Part shown: one piece after another, positions 10,392 through 21,845 of the stretch
Layout: each line of letters opens with the position of its first letter
How positions within the stretch are numbered: position 1 is the stretch's first letter
NCBI GenBank assembly: GCA_963682055.1
Contig: OY821740.1
Coordinates: 35,360,795 to 35,424,794, forward strand
DNA: 64,000 bases
Origin: Primula veris
Taxonomy: Eukaryota; Streptophyta; Magnoliopsida; Ericales; Primulaceae
Direction of reading: 5' to 3'
Notes under the pieces: generated by a model
Seen by the model: the letters and a program-made list of their open reading frames with translations, nothing else
Told to the model about the DNA's origin: nothing
Databases searched by the model: none
Made by a program: the position numbers and the translations under genes

Positions 10392-13300
10392 ATGTACCAT
10401 GAAGACAAGTTCCTCATTTTCTTTATTACGTTGTTCTTATTTTCAAATTCAGCTTCCTCATCTATCATATCTCCTGCTCAAACGGTAAAAGATGGCGATC
10501 TATTAGTATCTGAAGGAGCCGCCTTTGCGCTGGGGTTTTTTAGCCCCGGGAGATCGAGCAAAAGGTATGTTGGAATATGGTATAACAAAGTTCCGGAACA
10601 AACAATTGTGTGGGTTGCAAACAGGGACAGTGGTATAAATGGTTCTTACGGAGTTTTATCCATCAACAAGAAAGGAAACCTTGTTATACATGGAGACAAC
10701 CTAAAAACTCCTATCTGGTCAACAAACATATCGATAGCTAATTCACAAAATTCTACATATTCCGCTCGATTGATGGAAACAGGCAATCTTGTCTTGTTTC
10801 ATGGCGACGAAAATAATGAAGTTGTAGTATGGCAAAGCTTTGATTACCCTACACATACTCTACTTCCTTACATGAAGCTAGGGGTGGACTTAAGGACTGG
10901 TTTGAACCGGTTCTTGACATCATGGAAGTCACCTGACGACCCAGGAACGGGAAGTTACTCTTTCAAGATGGATCTTGAAGGGTCTCCTGCTCAGGCATTC
11001 TTGTTCAAGGGCTCAGTCCGCGTATGGCGGACTGGACCATGGATCAAGGACAAGTTTAGCGGTATTCCACAAATGACAAAAACTTACATTTTCAATGTAA
11101 GCTATATTGAGAATTCGAGCGACGTGTATGTCATGAATACCATGCTCGACCCATCAGTGTTTTCCGCACTGACCCTGAACGAGTCAGGGACAGTGCAGAG
11201 GGCGACGTGGCACCCGGATAGGAACCAATGGATTGAGTTCTAGTCCGCCCCAAAGGACCTATGCGATTACTACAACCATTGTGGGCCTTATGGGAATTGC
11301 GACGACTCCAAATCTGTGGACCTTGTGGAGTTTGAGTGCCAGTGCCTGCGAGGTTACGAACCGAAATATGGAAGGGATTGGTATCTAAGGGACGGTTCTG
11401 GAGGGTGTGTATCGAAGCATGGCGCCAATGATACGTGTCGGATAGGGGACGGGTTTGTGATGGTTACAGGTAGCAAGTTGCCAGATACAAATGTAGGAAG
11501 TGTACATAGGAATATGGGGCTGAAAGAGTGTGCTTTGGAGTGTTTAAAAAACTGTAGTTGCAAAGGATATGCAAGTGCTGATTTTAGCCAAGGGGTGAGT
11601 GGGTGCATAACTTGGCATGGGGAATTGGCAGATACAAGAGAGTTTCCTAGTGGAGGACAGGATTTATATCTTCGTGTTGATGCAAATGAACTTGGTAAAA
11701 TATCTTGTTTACATATTGATTTTTTAAAATGATATGCACACACCTTTTTTTTTTTACCATTTAAATTGATCCGATCTAAATTCACCCAAACTTAACTGAC
11801 TAAAATCCGCGTATTTACTTTAGCATTATAAGTATGATAAAAAAAATTACGATTAAACAGACCAATATATATTAAAAAAAGGCAATGATTTCGCCAAACG
11901 GTAAATTACATACAACTATTACAAAAGAAAAAATCACTCTTAAATCGATTGATCACCCACAAACTTCGGGCTTAATCAAGCTAACAATAAACCTATCCCT
12001 ATGTGATTTACTAAATTTTCCGAATTTATTCATACAATTGGCAACATAAAACTCGATTAATTTAAATACATTTCCGGGAGTCGAACAAGTCCATTCATAC
12101 ACACTCAAATTTCTTTCTCTCAAAATCCAATACACCATTGAGGCGAATAACGTTCTATCTAGACAAGCGGAGGCCTTCTTCCCTTTAAAGAGCTCCGATG
12201 CCCACTTAATCCACTTCTTCCACGAATTGCAAGACCCTATGAAACCTGACTTAGCACGACCCAAAGCCCATACTCTTTCCGAGAACTCACACCCAAACAA
12301 CAAGTGATTGATGTTCTCCACATTTGTAAGACAAAGCCGACAACCATTTACACCTATAATATCAAACTTTTGAAGTCTATCTATCGTCGTCAACCTATTC
12401 AGGATGGCTAATCACAAAATGAAACTATAATTTGGAGGAACGGAGAGTTCTCTAAACTATAATAACAGAGTATTCCGGGGAAGAATCCGGATTCCAAGAG
12501 ACCAAAGGAGACTCAAGGGGACCGGCAAATATACGAATTGAAGGTTGGAGGGAGGGGATAGGAGAGGTGGGCAAGGAGTAGGCAGTACAAGGGTTGTTTG
12601 GGGGAGATAACTGTGGAGATTGAGTTACGGGGAGTTCATTGGGTTAAGTGTTTGGAATAGAGTTCGGAGGTAGAGGTGGAATGGAAAAAGGGGAGGGACG
12701 TGGCAGAAAATTGGAGAACTAAAAAACCATGCCGACCAGTCGGCCACAGATAGTTGCCGGGGCTGAAAGGCCGACCAGTCGAATATTAATACGATAACGA
12801 TTTAATACGGATAATCAACAACATAGTAACTTGAATATTATTACCCTTCAACATTCATACTGTTAAGACTGTATTTTAAAAAGAATAATGTCCTCGTACA
12901 AAGAAATATGCAAAAAAACCTCAAATTAGAAAATTAATAATTTATTTTCAAACATCTAAGAACAAAATACATTAAAAGTGAATACAAATAGTCTAACAAA
13001 CACAAAATACATAATTTTGTTCATTATATTGCTAGAATCAGAAATTGTAGCTCAAAAGATTCGAACAATAATCTACATTATATTTTATTTGGCAGCTGAA
13101 TATATGAAGTCGCAACAGTCTAAGGGCAAGAAGAGCATATTGTGGTACATTTTGGGTGTTGTCGCTGCAGTGTTAATTGTACTCATTTCCTTAATACTTT
13201 ACCTGGTGAAGAAGAGGAGAAAAGGTAAGTTTGACTATACCATATTGAATGTATTAAAAACAGTGTAACGATACATACATTACTCACACACTAATGATCA

Positions 13301-16300
13301 TACTAACTACGTCATAAATCATATATGACAGAGACTAAAATACATTTACGCCAAACATCTTTGAGTGTTAAAAAATTGGTTATATTTACGTTTCGACCTC
13401 TATAAACGTGACAAATAGTGTGGAAATAGTGTACTTGGGTTGCTCTTACCATTTCTTAAGATACCAGAGTTCAATCCAGTGAAATGTCATCACTACTGCT
13501 ATTTATAAGCATCCAAACGACTTCCCTTGCAAGTCCAATGAAATGTCGGGAAAACCCTCTATTTATATAAATTTTTATTTGGAACATTTGCTTGTCTAGT
13601 TTAAGTAATCTTTGAGTAAATAAGCTGGCTTAGTTTATCTCAAACCATGGAAGAAACTACGTTTATCCGTCCTAAAATGTACATATGTTCTAAAGAAAAA
13701 TCCTCAGTTTAATTTCAAATTTGTAAACCAAGTAAATTGTAGCTTATGAGCAAAAACGTATATAAGCCGAGTATGATCTAAAGTTGGAAGAAACAAACCC
13801 TTGATATGAACCATAATCGTTACCCTGAGCTAGTGCTTCAAGTAAAATTGTGTAAAACTTTATCTTTAAACTGCATTTGTTATCTCTAAAACCAGAATGG
13901 ACACTAGATCACAAGAACTAAAACACAACCAACATAGAGTCTTTATGCATCTCACCCATGCTCACTTTGTCACTTGTCCAATTCTGAAAGCTTAAGATCT
14001 GAATTGTTGGAAGAAAAGAGGACCGGAAAAAAAGCCACTCATAAATATATAAAAATTCACAAAGTAAAGTAAAAAAGGGAACAAACTTTTTATTATACTC
14101 TTTTTTTTTTGGTGGGGTTTACAAAGGAAGTAGTACCCACTTATTTATACTAAAACCAAACAACTTAAATCTTAAAAGTGGAAAATAAAAGGTCTTAGGT
14201 TACATTGTTTCAATGATATGAAACTAAAGAGTTGGTAACTTATAAATAAAATGCTATTAATATTATATTAATGGGTCTAGATTTTTATGGTTAATTAATG
14301 GACACCTTTGGATTATAAATCTATTTAGACATATATTTCTATTATAATTCTATTTAGACTATGATTCCATCGTACCATCAAAATTAGAAAACTCTTTTAT
14401 TTTCAAGTCTTAAAGTAAAGTTCAGACCAACAAATCTTTTTCCACACGTATCTATTACAATTACAATACAAATTTTGTAAAATTTTTTCTTTCTCATATC
14501 GATATTTTTCTTTCTTATATTTTGCAATCTTAACATTTTTCCTCTCAAACTTATCAAAATATTGACACATATGTACCCATCCGGTATCGATACTTGAATT
14601 CTTCAAAACAAATTGTTCACCTTTTTCATGTAACATTTTCTCGTACTCAATACACAAAATCATATTCTTATCAAACTCTATCTCGTAAAATTCATTTTCA
14701 ACGTCACTACTCTTATCAATATAATCATTTTTAATCTCATTTTTATTATGGCGACAATCTTTCTCACTTTTGTTTTAGATTTGAAAATATTTTTGACAAT
14801 TATGATCAATTTTAAGTTGCGCTTCCAATTTTTCCAGAAAGACCTTATACTCGGTTTTTACATCCATTTTAACATTAAAAACTTCTAATTTCTTATCAAA
14901 CAAAACTTTACTTTCATGATCTCTCTATCTCTTGTAAATCTTCATCAAGTAAGAGTACCATGCTTTCATCTTCATCATCATTTTTCTCTATCATATTGAC
15001 TAAATTTTTATGAGAAATACTTTTACCTTCAAAATCTTTCTCTCCTTTCTCATTCCTTTCATTTTGACATGTATATAGTAAACATTTACTTAACTTCGAT
15101 ACATTTTGCGCATCTCCTTCATACTTGGTATTTTGTAACTTATCATCATCTCCCTTATCCTCTTCCCCATGCATAACCTCTTCACATTTATCTTGCGTTT
15201 CACCATCTTTTTTATTTTTTCATTGTTTACTATCCATCTCTTTACCTTCATCAAATCCACACAAAAAGAGTATTGGGCTTATTCCTCATTTTTATTCGCT
15301 TCAATGACAAATTCATCTTGTTCGAAACATTGTATCCAATACTCTTTGGATAAACTCACGTCTCTTATATTTGAGCGACAAGTTCGAGCATTTTCCATAC
15401 ATCACGCGGAGACTTTTAGTTTCCGATCTCCTCTTAAATTTTTGGAAGTAGGGATCTTTCTAAAATAAAAAATACTCTATTTTCTTCATTTCAATAACCT
15501 TTTTGCTTAGGTCATCTTGTGGTGTTTCACTAACCACGTCCCATAAATCATACTCTCTGAGATAACACCTTATTATGGTACTCAATCTTTGATAATTTGA
15601 GTACATCAACTTTTCGGATACAAATTCATGGCTCAGAATCTTAAACCCTCATACCACTGTTGGAAGAAAAGAGGATCGGAAAAAAGGCAATTCACAAATA
15701 TATAACAACTCACAAAGTAAAAGGGGAACAAACTTTTTATTATACTCTTTTTTTTTGGATGGTGTTTACAAATGAAGCAGTACCCCCTTATTTATACTAA
15801 AACCAAAAAACTTAAATCTTAAATGTAGTAACATAAAGGACATTAGGTTACATTGTTTCAATGACATGAAACTAAAGAGTTGACAACTTAAAAACAACAT
15901 AAAGACTATATAGTAAAGACAAAGAAGTTACAAAATTAAAGCTAAACAAGTTATAATTTTGAACATGAATTTCATAAACTGAAATAATATTCAGAATAGT
16001 ATCCAAATTTATAATTTAAGTGTTTCTAAACTGCCATCTTTAGCTTATTCTAAGATCACTTTAATTTCTTCACAGAGATGAGAAAGCCACACGTCAGCTC
16101 ATCTTGGGAAAAACTTCTTGATGACAGTGAGTCAACTGGGGATTTGCCACATGTTGATTTCAGCACTATAGTAACAGCCACAGACAATTTTTCTGATGCT
16201 AACAAGCTCGGGCAAGGTGGCTTTGGCACTGTGTATAAGGTAGTCAATGAGCAATTGTTTTTTCAAGCATTCCATTATACAAAATAAATTTAAAAATAGA

Positions 16301-18630
16301 CATTTATAACTACAGTTTAGGTAGATACTGTAATGGTTTTCTTAATCCCTGTGTGATGAGCTACAATATTTTAGTTTCTGAAATGTTTTTATAGTAACAT
16401 ATCCTTTCTTTTTTTTTTTTACAAAAATCGGAACGGTACACGAGTCATAATCACTTCAGATGTAAGTATATAACGTCTATGATGATTGCAAATTTACAAT
16501 AAAGAAGTACTACACGCATATAATATATACATTCAGTCATTCAAAATAACTCCTAAGAAATGTCTCAAAATTGTCAAACTTCTAAAACTACAATAATGCC
16601 CTTATTTTTATTATCTTAGGGTCTGCTGGTTAACGGACAAGTAATAGCTGTCAAGAGACTATCAGAAAGTTCAGGACAAGGGGCTGAGGAGTTCAAAAAT
16701 GAAGTGACATTGATAGCCAAACTCCAACACAGAAATCTTGTGAGATTGTTGGGATTTTGCGTTCAACAAGAAGAAAAAATGCTAATTTATGAGTACCTTC
16801 CGAACAAGGGGTTAGACAACTTCATATTTGGTAAGAATTTCCAAGTTTAATCAAAGAATAAAAATGTGTCTAACCATCATGCGTTGTCAAGTGTTTGCGG
16901 ATTACCAGTTACCATCTGACATTTTGATGTCTTTAAGCCGACCATCATGTACTATTAGAATCTTGAAAAAAACAGAACCCACGTAAAGTTTTGAGATGAT
17001 ATAACTTTTTGCTTGATGGATGTCTGTTTCAGATAATCTTTATTCTATATAGTATCAAAATGTCACCATGTCTTATTGTCTTTCGGAAATTTATTATTGA
17101 TTAAGAATTATTGCACCCTTTCCATTAAATTATTCGTTCAAGTTTAAGATAAAATGATTCATACGTGATTACTCTGCTTCGATGATCTGCATGTGTATTT
17201 TTGCAAATCTTTTGCATGATAAACTGTTGAAAGAGGCTTTCTGATGCGATATTTTTTTACTTAGCATTTACCTCGTAACTTCTTCAAAAATTTCATTTCA
17301 AATTTTATGACAGAAGAAAAATATAGTACACTGGAAAATTTGGTGCGTGTTTAATAACACGATAAACTAGTTTTCTTTGTTGCAGATAAATGCAAAGGTT
17401 CATTGATAGATTGGGGAAAGAGATATGATATCATTTTGGGGATAGCTAGAGGGCTATTATACCTTCACCAAGATTCAAGATTAAGAATAATACATAGGGA
17501 TCTGAAAGCAAGTAATGTCTTGCTTGATTCTTCTATGAATCCTAAAATTTCGGATTTTGGCATGGCCCGAATATTTGGTGGTGATCAGATCGAAGCAAAT
17601 ACGAATAGAGTGGTTGGAACATAGTAAGTACTAAATTCTTGTTCGGTTAATTGTGGATATTAAGCTAGGCTTATAAGTTATAAGCCAGGCTAAGATGTAC
17701 AATGTTAGACAAGTTAAAAAGTTCATTTTTTTTCCTATCAGTAAGCTGTTGATATATTTTTTTTCTACTATTAATGTTACCATGTAAATGCAGTGGTTAT
17801 ATGTCCCCAGAGTATGCAATGGAAGGTTTATTTTCAGTAAAATCGGATGTTTTTAGCTTCGGGGTTCTACTGTTGGAGATTATCAGCGGAACAAAAAATA
17901 GAGGTCATTATCAAGATATGTTCTTAAATTTGATCGGACATGTAAGTTGTATTCTTCTCTTCTTCTTTACTTTTGCAATCATGGGCGCTATATATATATA
18001 TATACTCTTGATATCATATTTGAAAAACTATTTGCTAGGTAGTTTCTCCAATATACGCTTTCTTCTTGACTAACTCAAGAATCTGATAAATTTGCAGAAC
18101 TTAAGCTTTTCAAACTGATGCTTACACTTGAGTGAACCTTGTGAGCAACCACTTTAGCGTACGCCATTGACAAGTTAATATAAGTGTGTGATTATTTGTC
18201 AAACATTTATCCACTCATTTAAACACTATGACAAACATGAAAATCGCCACATTTGCATCATTTCCGTGCTTCAGTTCCCAAAACCGTAAATGTTATGTGC
18301 CTATTAATTTTGTTATTTTAGGTATGGAACCTATGGCAAGAAGATAAATGCTTGGAGGCAGTTGATCCTTTATTAGACGGCTCATCATATGAACCTCACG
18401 AAGTCTTGAGATGTATTCATATTGGTCTTCTATGTGTGCAAGAGCAAGCGATCGATCGCCCAACCATGTCAGAAATTGCTTTCATGTTAAGCCACAAGAC
18501 AATCTTGCCTTCCCCTAAAGAACCCGCATTTATATTAAAAGAAAATTCCGGTCAGCAATATTCATCGTCTATAAACGGAGAAGCTTCTTCATCAAATTGT
18601 GTTACGCTCTCTGTCATCGATGCTCGATAA
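10392..18630 (+). CDS. G-type lectin S-domain receptor-like kinase, copy B, with one in-frame stop
   Basis: Seven exons: 10392-11694, 13096-13224, 16076-16239, 16620-16830, 17386-17623, 17794-17941, 18322-18630. All are GT-AG and in phase, giving 834 codons including the final TAA. Order: signal peptide (about 1-24), B-lectin domain ([19 protein letters not shown]), S-locus glycoprotein domain, EGF-like Cys cluster ([13 protein letters not shown]), PAN domain (about 335-415), one membrane helix (about 449-472) and the kinase. Kinase residues: GQGGFG loop (523-528), Lys544, HRD Asp641, DFG Asp659. Codon 284 is TAG where the family has Trp (WSAPKDLC context). If real, translation stops after a secreted lectin/SLG fragment of 283 residues. 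The rest is intact, so this is a recent null allele, a very young pseudogene or a base-call error. Confidence 0.88.
11241..11243 (+). other. Premature TAG in RLK-B exon 1
   Basis: The frame reads Trp-Ile-Glu-Phe, then TAG, then Ser-Ala-Pro-Lys-Asp. In the S-domain family the residue before S-A-P-K-D is Trp, so a single TGG to TAG change explains it. The frame is the same before and after and is open to the exon end. Confidence 0.85.
11953..12393 (-). pseudogene. LINE zf-RVT fragment in RLK-B intron 1
   Basis: A 146-codon open frame on the minus strand, within the first RLK-B intron. It contains a zinc-binding reverse transcriptase tail: [25 protein letters not shown] fits the C-x2-C...H...C knuckle of zf-RVT, followed by W-rich helices. 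The polymerase core is absent. A T-run at 11746-11757 may be the poly(A) end of this or another insertion. The sequence differs from the LINE at 1732-3233, so it is a separate older insertion. Confidence 0.7.
12420..12800. other. G/A-rich block with CCGACCAGTCGG palindromes in RLK-B intron 1
   Basis: About 300 bp are much richer in G and A than the neighbouring AT-rich intron. At 12731-12744 is GCCGACCAGTCGGC, an inverted repeat with 6-bp arms, and a near copy follows at 12769-12782. The arrangement resembles the palindrome arrays in the LTR U3 regions at 8820-8930 and 33785-33950, so it may be an LTR fragment of a related family. That link is inference. Confidence 0.35.
14005..14236 (-). repeat. 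3' LTR of the intron-2 element
   Basis: It begins TGTTGGAAGAAAAGAGGA on the + strand, matching 15658 onward with small indels. Shared blocks include GGGAACAAACTTTTTATTA and GGTTACATTGTTTCAATGA. Its start on the + strand is the LTR end in element orientation. Confidence 0.7.
15645..15657 (-). other. Primer-binding site resembling initiator tRNA-Met complement
   Basis: On the minus strand GTGGTATGAGGG directly follows the LTR end. The usual plant copia site is TGGTATCAGAGC; the agreement is good over the first six bases and partial after that. Confidence 0.55.
15658..15885 (-). repeat. 5' LTR of the intron-2 element
   Basis: The second copy of the 230-bp repeat. Read on the minus strand it starts near TGTCAACTC and ends CTTCCAACA, directly before the primer-binding-like site. 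Confidence 0.7.
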
Positions 18631-18696
18631 ATGGCACGACTAATTCACTCAAGATTATATGATTCATTTATATCCCATGTAATTATTATGCCAGTG

Positions 18697-18702
18697 AATA
18701 AA
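18697..18702 (+). terminator. Candidate poly(A) signal of RLK copy B
   Basis: AATAAA 67 bp after the stop, at the place equivalent to 1236-1241 in copy A. Confidence 0.45.
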
Positions 18703-19048
18703 CAGTGTCAATGAAACGAACGTAATTGTGGAATTTCTTGAAGTGTTTGGGTTTTACTAGCTTATGTTCTTATATTTCCAAATAACATCAGTGGTAAAAA
18801 CCAACAGTTATTTGTGAGGCTGCTGAATTATTATGTTCCTATCTGTAACAAAAACTATTCTCAATTTTAGATAAGGATCTAAATCACAGGTAAGAGAGCA
18901 AGTGTATGCATAGCTTGAGTTTATCACTTTATCTTGTGAATAGTTTAGTAAACAATTTGGAGCTTTTGCATATAGATCCTTGTTGCATTGCCTTTTAATT
19001 TCTCAGTTTCTAATAATTTGCATTTTCTTTCTCTTGTATTATATATAT

Positions 19049-19645
19049 TAAAATGGAAATATTTAATTAATATTTGATTTGAGTGAATTATATCCATCTA
19101 TTATTTAGACGGAATGTTTCTATATCATGAAACATTTATTTCTTGTTGAGTACTCTTACTTTATCTATATATGGAATCATTTGTAATTCATTACGTGCAA
19201 CAACTACAATAATATGAGTCAGACTACTCAAGTCAGATTACTTGTCCGACTATTCAAAATAATAAGTCAATTTATGTTAAAAGGAATTGTGTGCAATCTA
19301 TGACAGTATATTATGCAGTAACACTAATAATTTATACTATTTCACATGTCAATCCCATTTTCCATGTAGTACAATGATTGCTCATTGATATTGTTAATTA
19401 TTTATTAATTTTCTTTCGTTCTTACTTTTATCCACTTAAATGCTGAGATATTTTTGCACTGGTTCAATAGGTATGATGTGAAAGAGAGGCGAAGCATAAA
19501 ATTTTCAGTTTTTTACTATGCTTTCTCAGTTTTACAAATAGTTGGGCAAAAACTCTGGCTAATTTTGTCTGGCTCAATAGTAACATTGATAATATCTATC
19601 TCTAAGTTTCTATTATTCTCCTTCTACTGTTTTATATTTTAACAG
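19049..19645. other. AT-rich block present only in duplication unit B
   Basis: Copy A goes straight from CTTTCTCTTGCATTGTATAC to GCTGAATGAT (about 1563-1590). Copy B has about 600 extra bases between the matching words, bordered on both sides by TATATA. It could be an insertion in B or a deletion in A. No coding potential or terminal inverted repeat was recognised. Confidence 0.45.
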
Positions 19646-19856
19646 TATATAGCTGAATGATCGATGATGTATATTTGTTAGTAGTTTTTTGCAAGCTTTC
19701 AATTTTCAGAAATGAGTTTTTACTACGAGTAGGCAAATGAATTAAAGGTTAAAGATCCATTCTTTCCTTACTACTCATGACATACAATATGCACTCTCCA
19801 TGTGTACTTTTAGTGCAGCAATATATATAACTTATTTTATTTTCTTAAATATGGAA

Positions 19857-20772
19857 GGGTTAATTATGCTTTAGTGACCTGTGTTTTGGTCAATTTTATG
19901 ATTGGTGACCTAACTTTTTACAATCCCGTTTTAGCGACCTAAGTTTATAGTCTGAGTTGTTTTAGTGACCCGCCGTTACATTTTTTTGGATGTAAACCGT
20001 TTTAAAGTTTCAATTTAGTTCGTACAGTTTAAAAATTTACGATAAACGCTTAAAATTTACAAAAATTACACACATACAAAACTTATATGAAATCTTATAA
20101 AACTATCAAATGCAAATTACATCTACATATGTAAATTGAAAAAATATATATTTTTTGTTAATGCAAATTTAAAAATGATATAAAACTATCAAATAACATG
20201 CTACAAATTAATTAATATAAGGTAAATCGTTTTTTTTTCCGTATTATGTAAATTCATTATTAAACTTTTTAAAGACTAATACATTTTTTGAATGACGAGT
20301 CTTATACTAAAATAAAATAAGAGTCTAATTAGATTTTAACCCTTACATTGAAATTGAGTTGTTAGTAAGTATACTTTCAATTCAATGACTTTATAAATGT
20401 ATATTTATATCATCCCAACTAATATAGTTCATATGTTGTTCGATACTTGTATTCATTTTATTTGCTAATTGTGTAACTCATTTAAACGCATATTTTATAT
20501 AAGTGTGTAGTTTAAGTGAGCTTATATAAGTGTGTAAGGTAAGTGAGCTTATATTAGTGTAATATTTACAATTTTTAAGCGTTTATCGTTAATTTTTAAA
20601 CTATACGGCCTAAATTGAAATTTTAAAACGGTTTTCATCTAAAAAAAATATAACGGCGGGTCACTAAAACAAGTCAAAATATAAATTTAGGTCACTAAAA
20701 CGGGATTGTAAAAAGTTAGGTCACCAATCCTAAAATTGATCAAAACACACATCACGAAACTATAATTAACCT
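19857..20772. mobile_element. Mutator-like non-autonomous element with long TIRs and 9-bp TSD
   Basis: The ends are GGGTTAATTAT and its complement ATAATTAACC(T). The inverted repeats extend about 180 bp: GGTCACCAATC, CCCGTTTTAG and GGGTCACTAAAAC recur on opposite strands at both sides. The target-site copies are AATATGGAA at 19848-19856 and AATATAGAA at 20773-20781, a 9-bp duplication with one change. Unit A has the uninterrupted site (AATATGGAA near 3300). The interior is AT-rich and codes for nothing I recognise. A 9-bp TSD with long TIRs fits the Mutator superfamily. Confidence 0.85.
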
Positions 20773-21120
20773 AATATAGAATAACTAAACTGAGTGACCT
20801 TTGCCATGAGGAAATGCTCAACTGCATTCACAAGCCCTTCAGTCATTCGCATCTTTTCTAGTTTTTTTTTTTTTTTTTTGGGTAAGTTTCTTTTCTAGTT
20901 ATACACATATTCAAGGACTACTCCTAAAAGAAAAGGAAAATTACAACAATGATCTTCAAATTTTGGGGAAGACTCTACTTGATCACATCCTATAGTTTCA
21001 ATTGCAATACAGTTGATGTACATAATTTTTATCAGTTATACCGACATCGGGGAGATTCTTGCTGATGAGAACCAATACTTAATAATAGGCTTAGGTTTGA
21101 TGTTATTAGCCCAAACCTTG

Positions 21121-21750
21121 TGACCTAGATAGGAGTTTCTATGCCTGTCTCCCTAAATTTCTACTAATATCGATGAACTCAATCCGTGTTCCATCACCAT
21201 GCATATTGAGTTGCTTAAGCTAGCTTTGTAGGTTGATCTTGCACTTCAAAAAAAAATACATATAACTTTTTTGATAGAACAACATTACGTACATCATAAT
21301 TTTTTATTCGCCTGTTTTACAACAACAAAAATACAGAATGAGTTTTGCAACAATAGGTTTGTGTAACTAACTATTAATTTGATTTTTGCAATGAGTATAA
21401 TTTACTAATTAGTACTGTTTGTCCGTGGGGTACATGAGTTAAAAGATGAACACTGTTAAAATTTTATGGCATGGATCAGCGGTGTTACTTACTCAGATTC
21501 GAGGGACTTGTAGACTTGTAGTGTTTCGACTATACGGGAACCACAATACGATTGGTGCAACATATTTAAACTGTGGATACAATCAATGTTGTTATTGAAA
21601 GAATTGAGCACGAAAGTATGGTGACTATTAATTTAATTCACGAGATTGAGCAATCAGAAACTTGTGATAATGTTCAAAGATGTACAATATGCCTAACCAA
21701 CTTAACAAACTCTAGTTCTTTCTCACACATGTTACCTTGTGAGAAACAGC
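21121..21750. other. Intergenic stretch before the bHLH gene
   Basis: I see no supported gene. A short frame at 21573-21755 contains CTICL followed by a possible Cys, but lacks the His/Cys set of a RING finger and is not called. Confidence 0.35.
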
Positions 21751-21758
21751 TATAAAAG
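21751..21758 (+). promoter_or_regulatory. TATA box of the bHLH gene
   Basis: TATAAAAG lies 95 bp before the ATG and is followed by a pyrimidine-rich CTCTGCCTCTCTCTTCT stretch, as in many plant transcription starts. Confidence 0.6.
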
Positions 21759-21845
21759 CATACTACAGCTCTGCCTCTCTCTTCTATTTCAATACAAATT
21801 AACATTCTATTCATAACTCAGTCACATAAGAATTGCTAAAAAAGA

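Larger units (their letters stand above)
14005..15885 (-). mobile_element. Small copia-type LTR element in RLK-B intron 2
   Basis: Two direct repeats of about 230 bp (14005-14236 and 15658-15885) bound about 1.4 kb. Read on the minus strand, the right repeat ends CTTCCAACA. A GTGGTATGAGGG site follows, close to the initiator-tRNA-Met primer site of plant copia elements (TGGTATCAGAGC). Hence the element runs opposite to the host gene. The start of the internal part encodes a worn gag piece (about 15470-15625, with the [22 protein letters not shown] pattern of copia gag), then Lys/Glu-rich frames. No integrase, reverse transcriptase or RNase H is seen, so it is non-autonomous. I did not find a clear target-site duplication. 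Confidence 0.7.
17484..21120 (+). repeat. Tandem duplication, unit B
   Basis: Homologous to 1-3610. Long identical blocks persist even in non-coding flank, for example around CAGTTGATGTACATAATTTT and ATACCGACATCGGGGAGATT. The match ends near AGCCCAAACCTTGTGACC (about 21105-21122). Confidence 0.85.

Noticed and set aside
11354..11785. 143-codon minus-strand frame
   Set aside because: It is antisense to RLK-B exon 1 and has no independent features.
14403..15468. Short frames that might be a host gene within RLK-B intron 2
   Set aside because: They lie between two LTRs and are Lys/Glu-rich or decayed gag; better explained by the LTR element.
21573..21755. Possible RING-finger gene fragment (CTICL motif) upstream of the bHLH gene
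   Set aside because: Only one Cys pair is present and the frame stops before any His/Cys partners; it also overlaps the TATA box of the bHLH gene.
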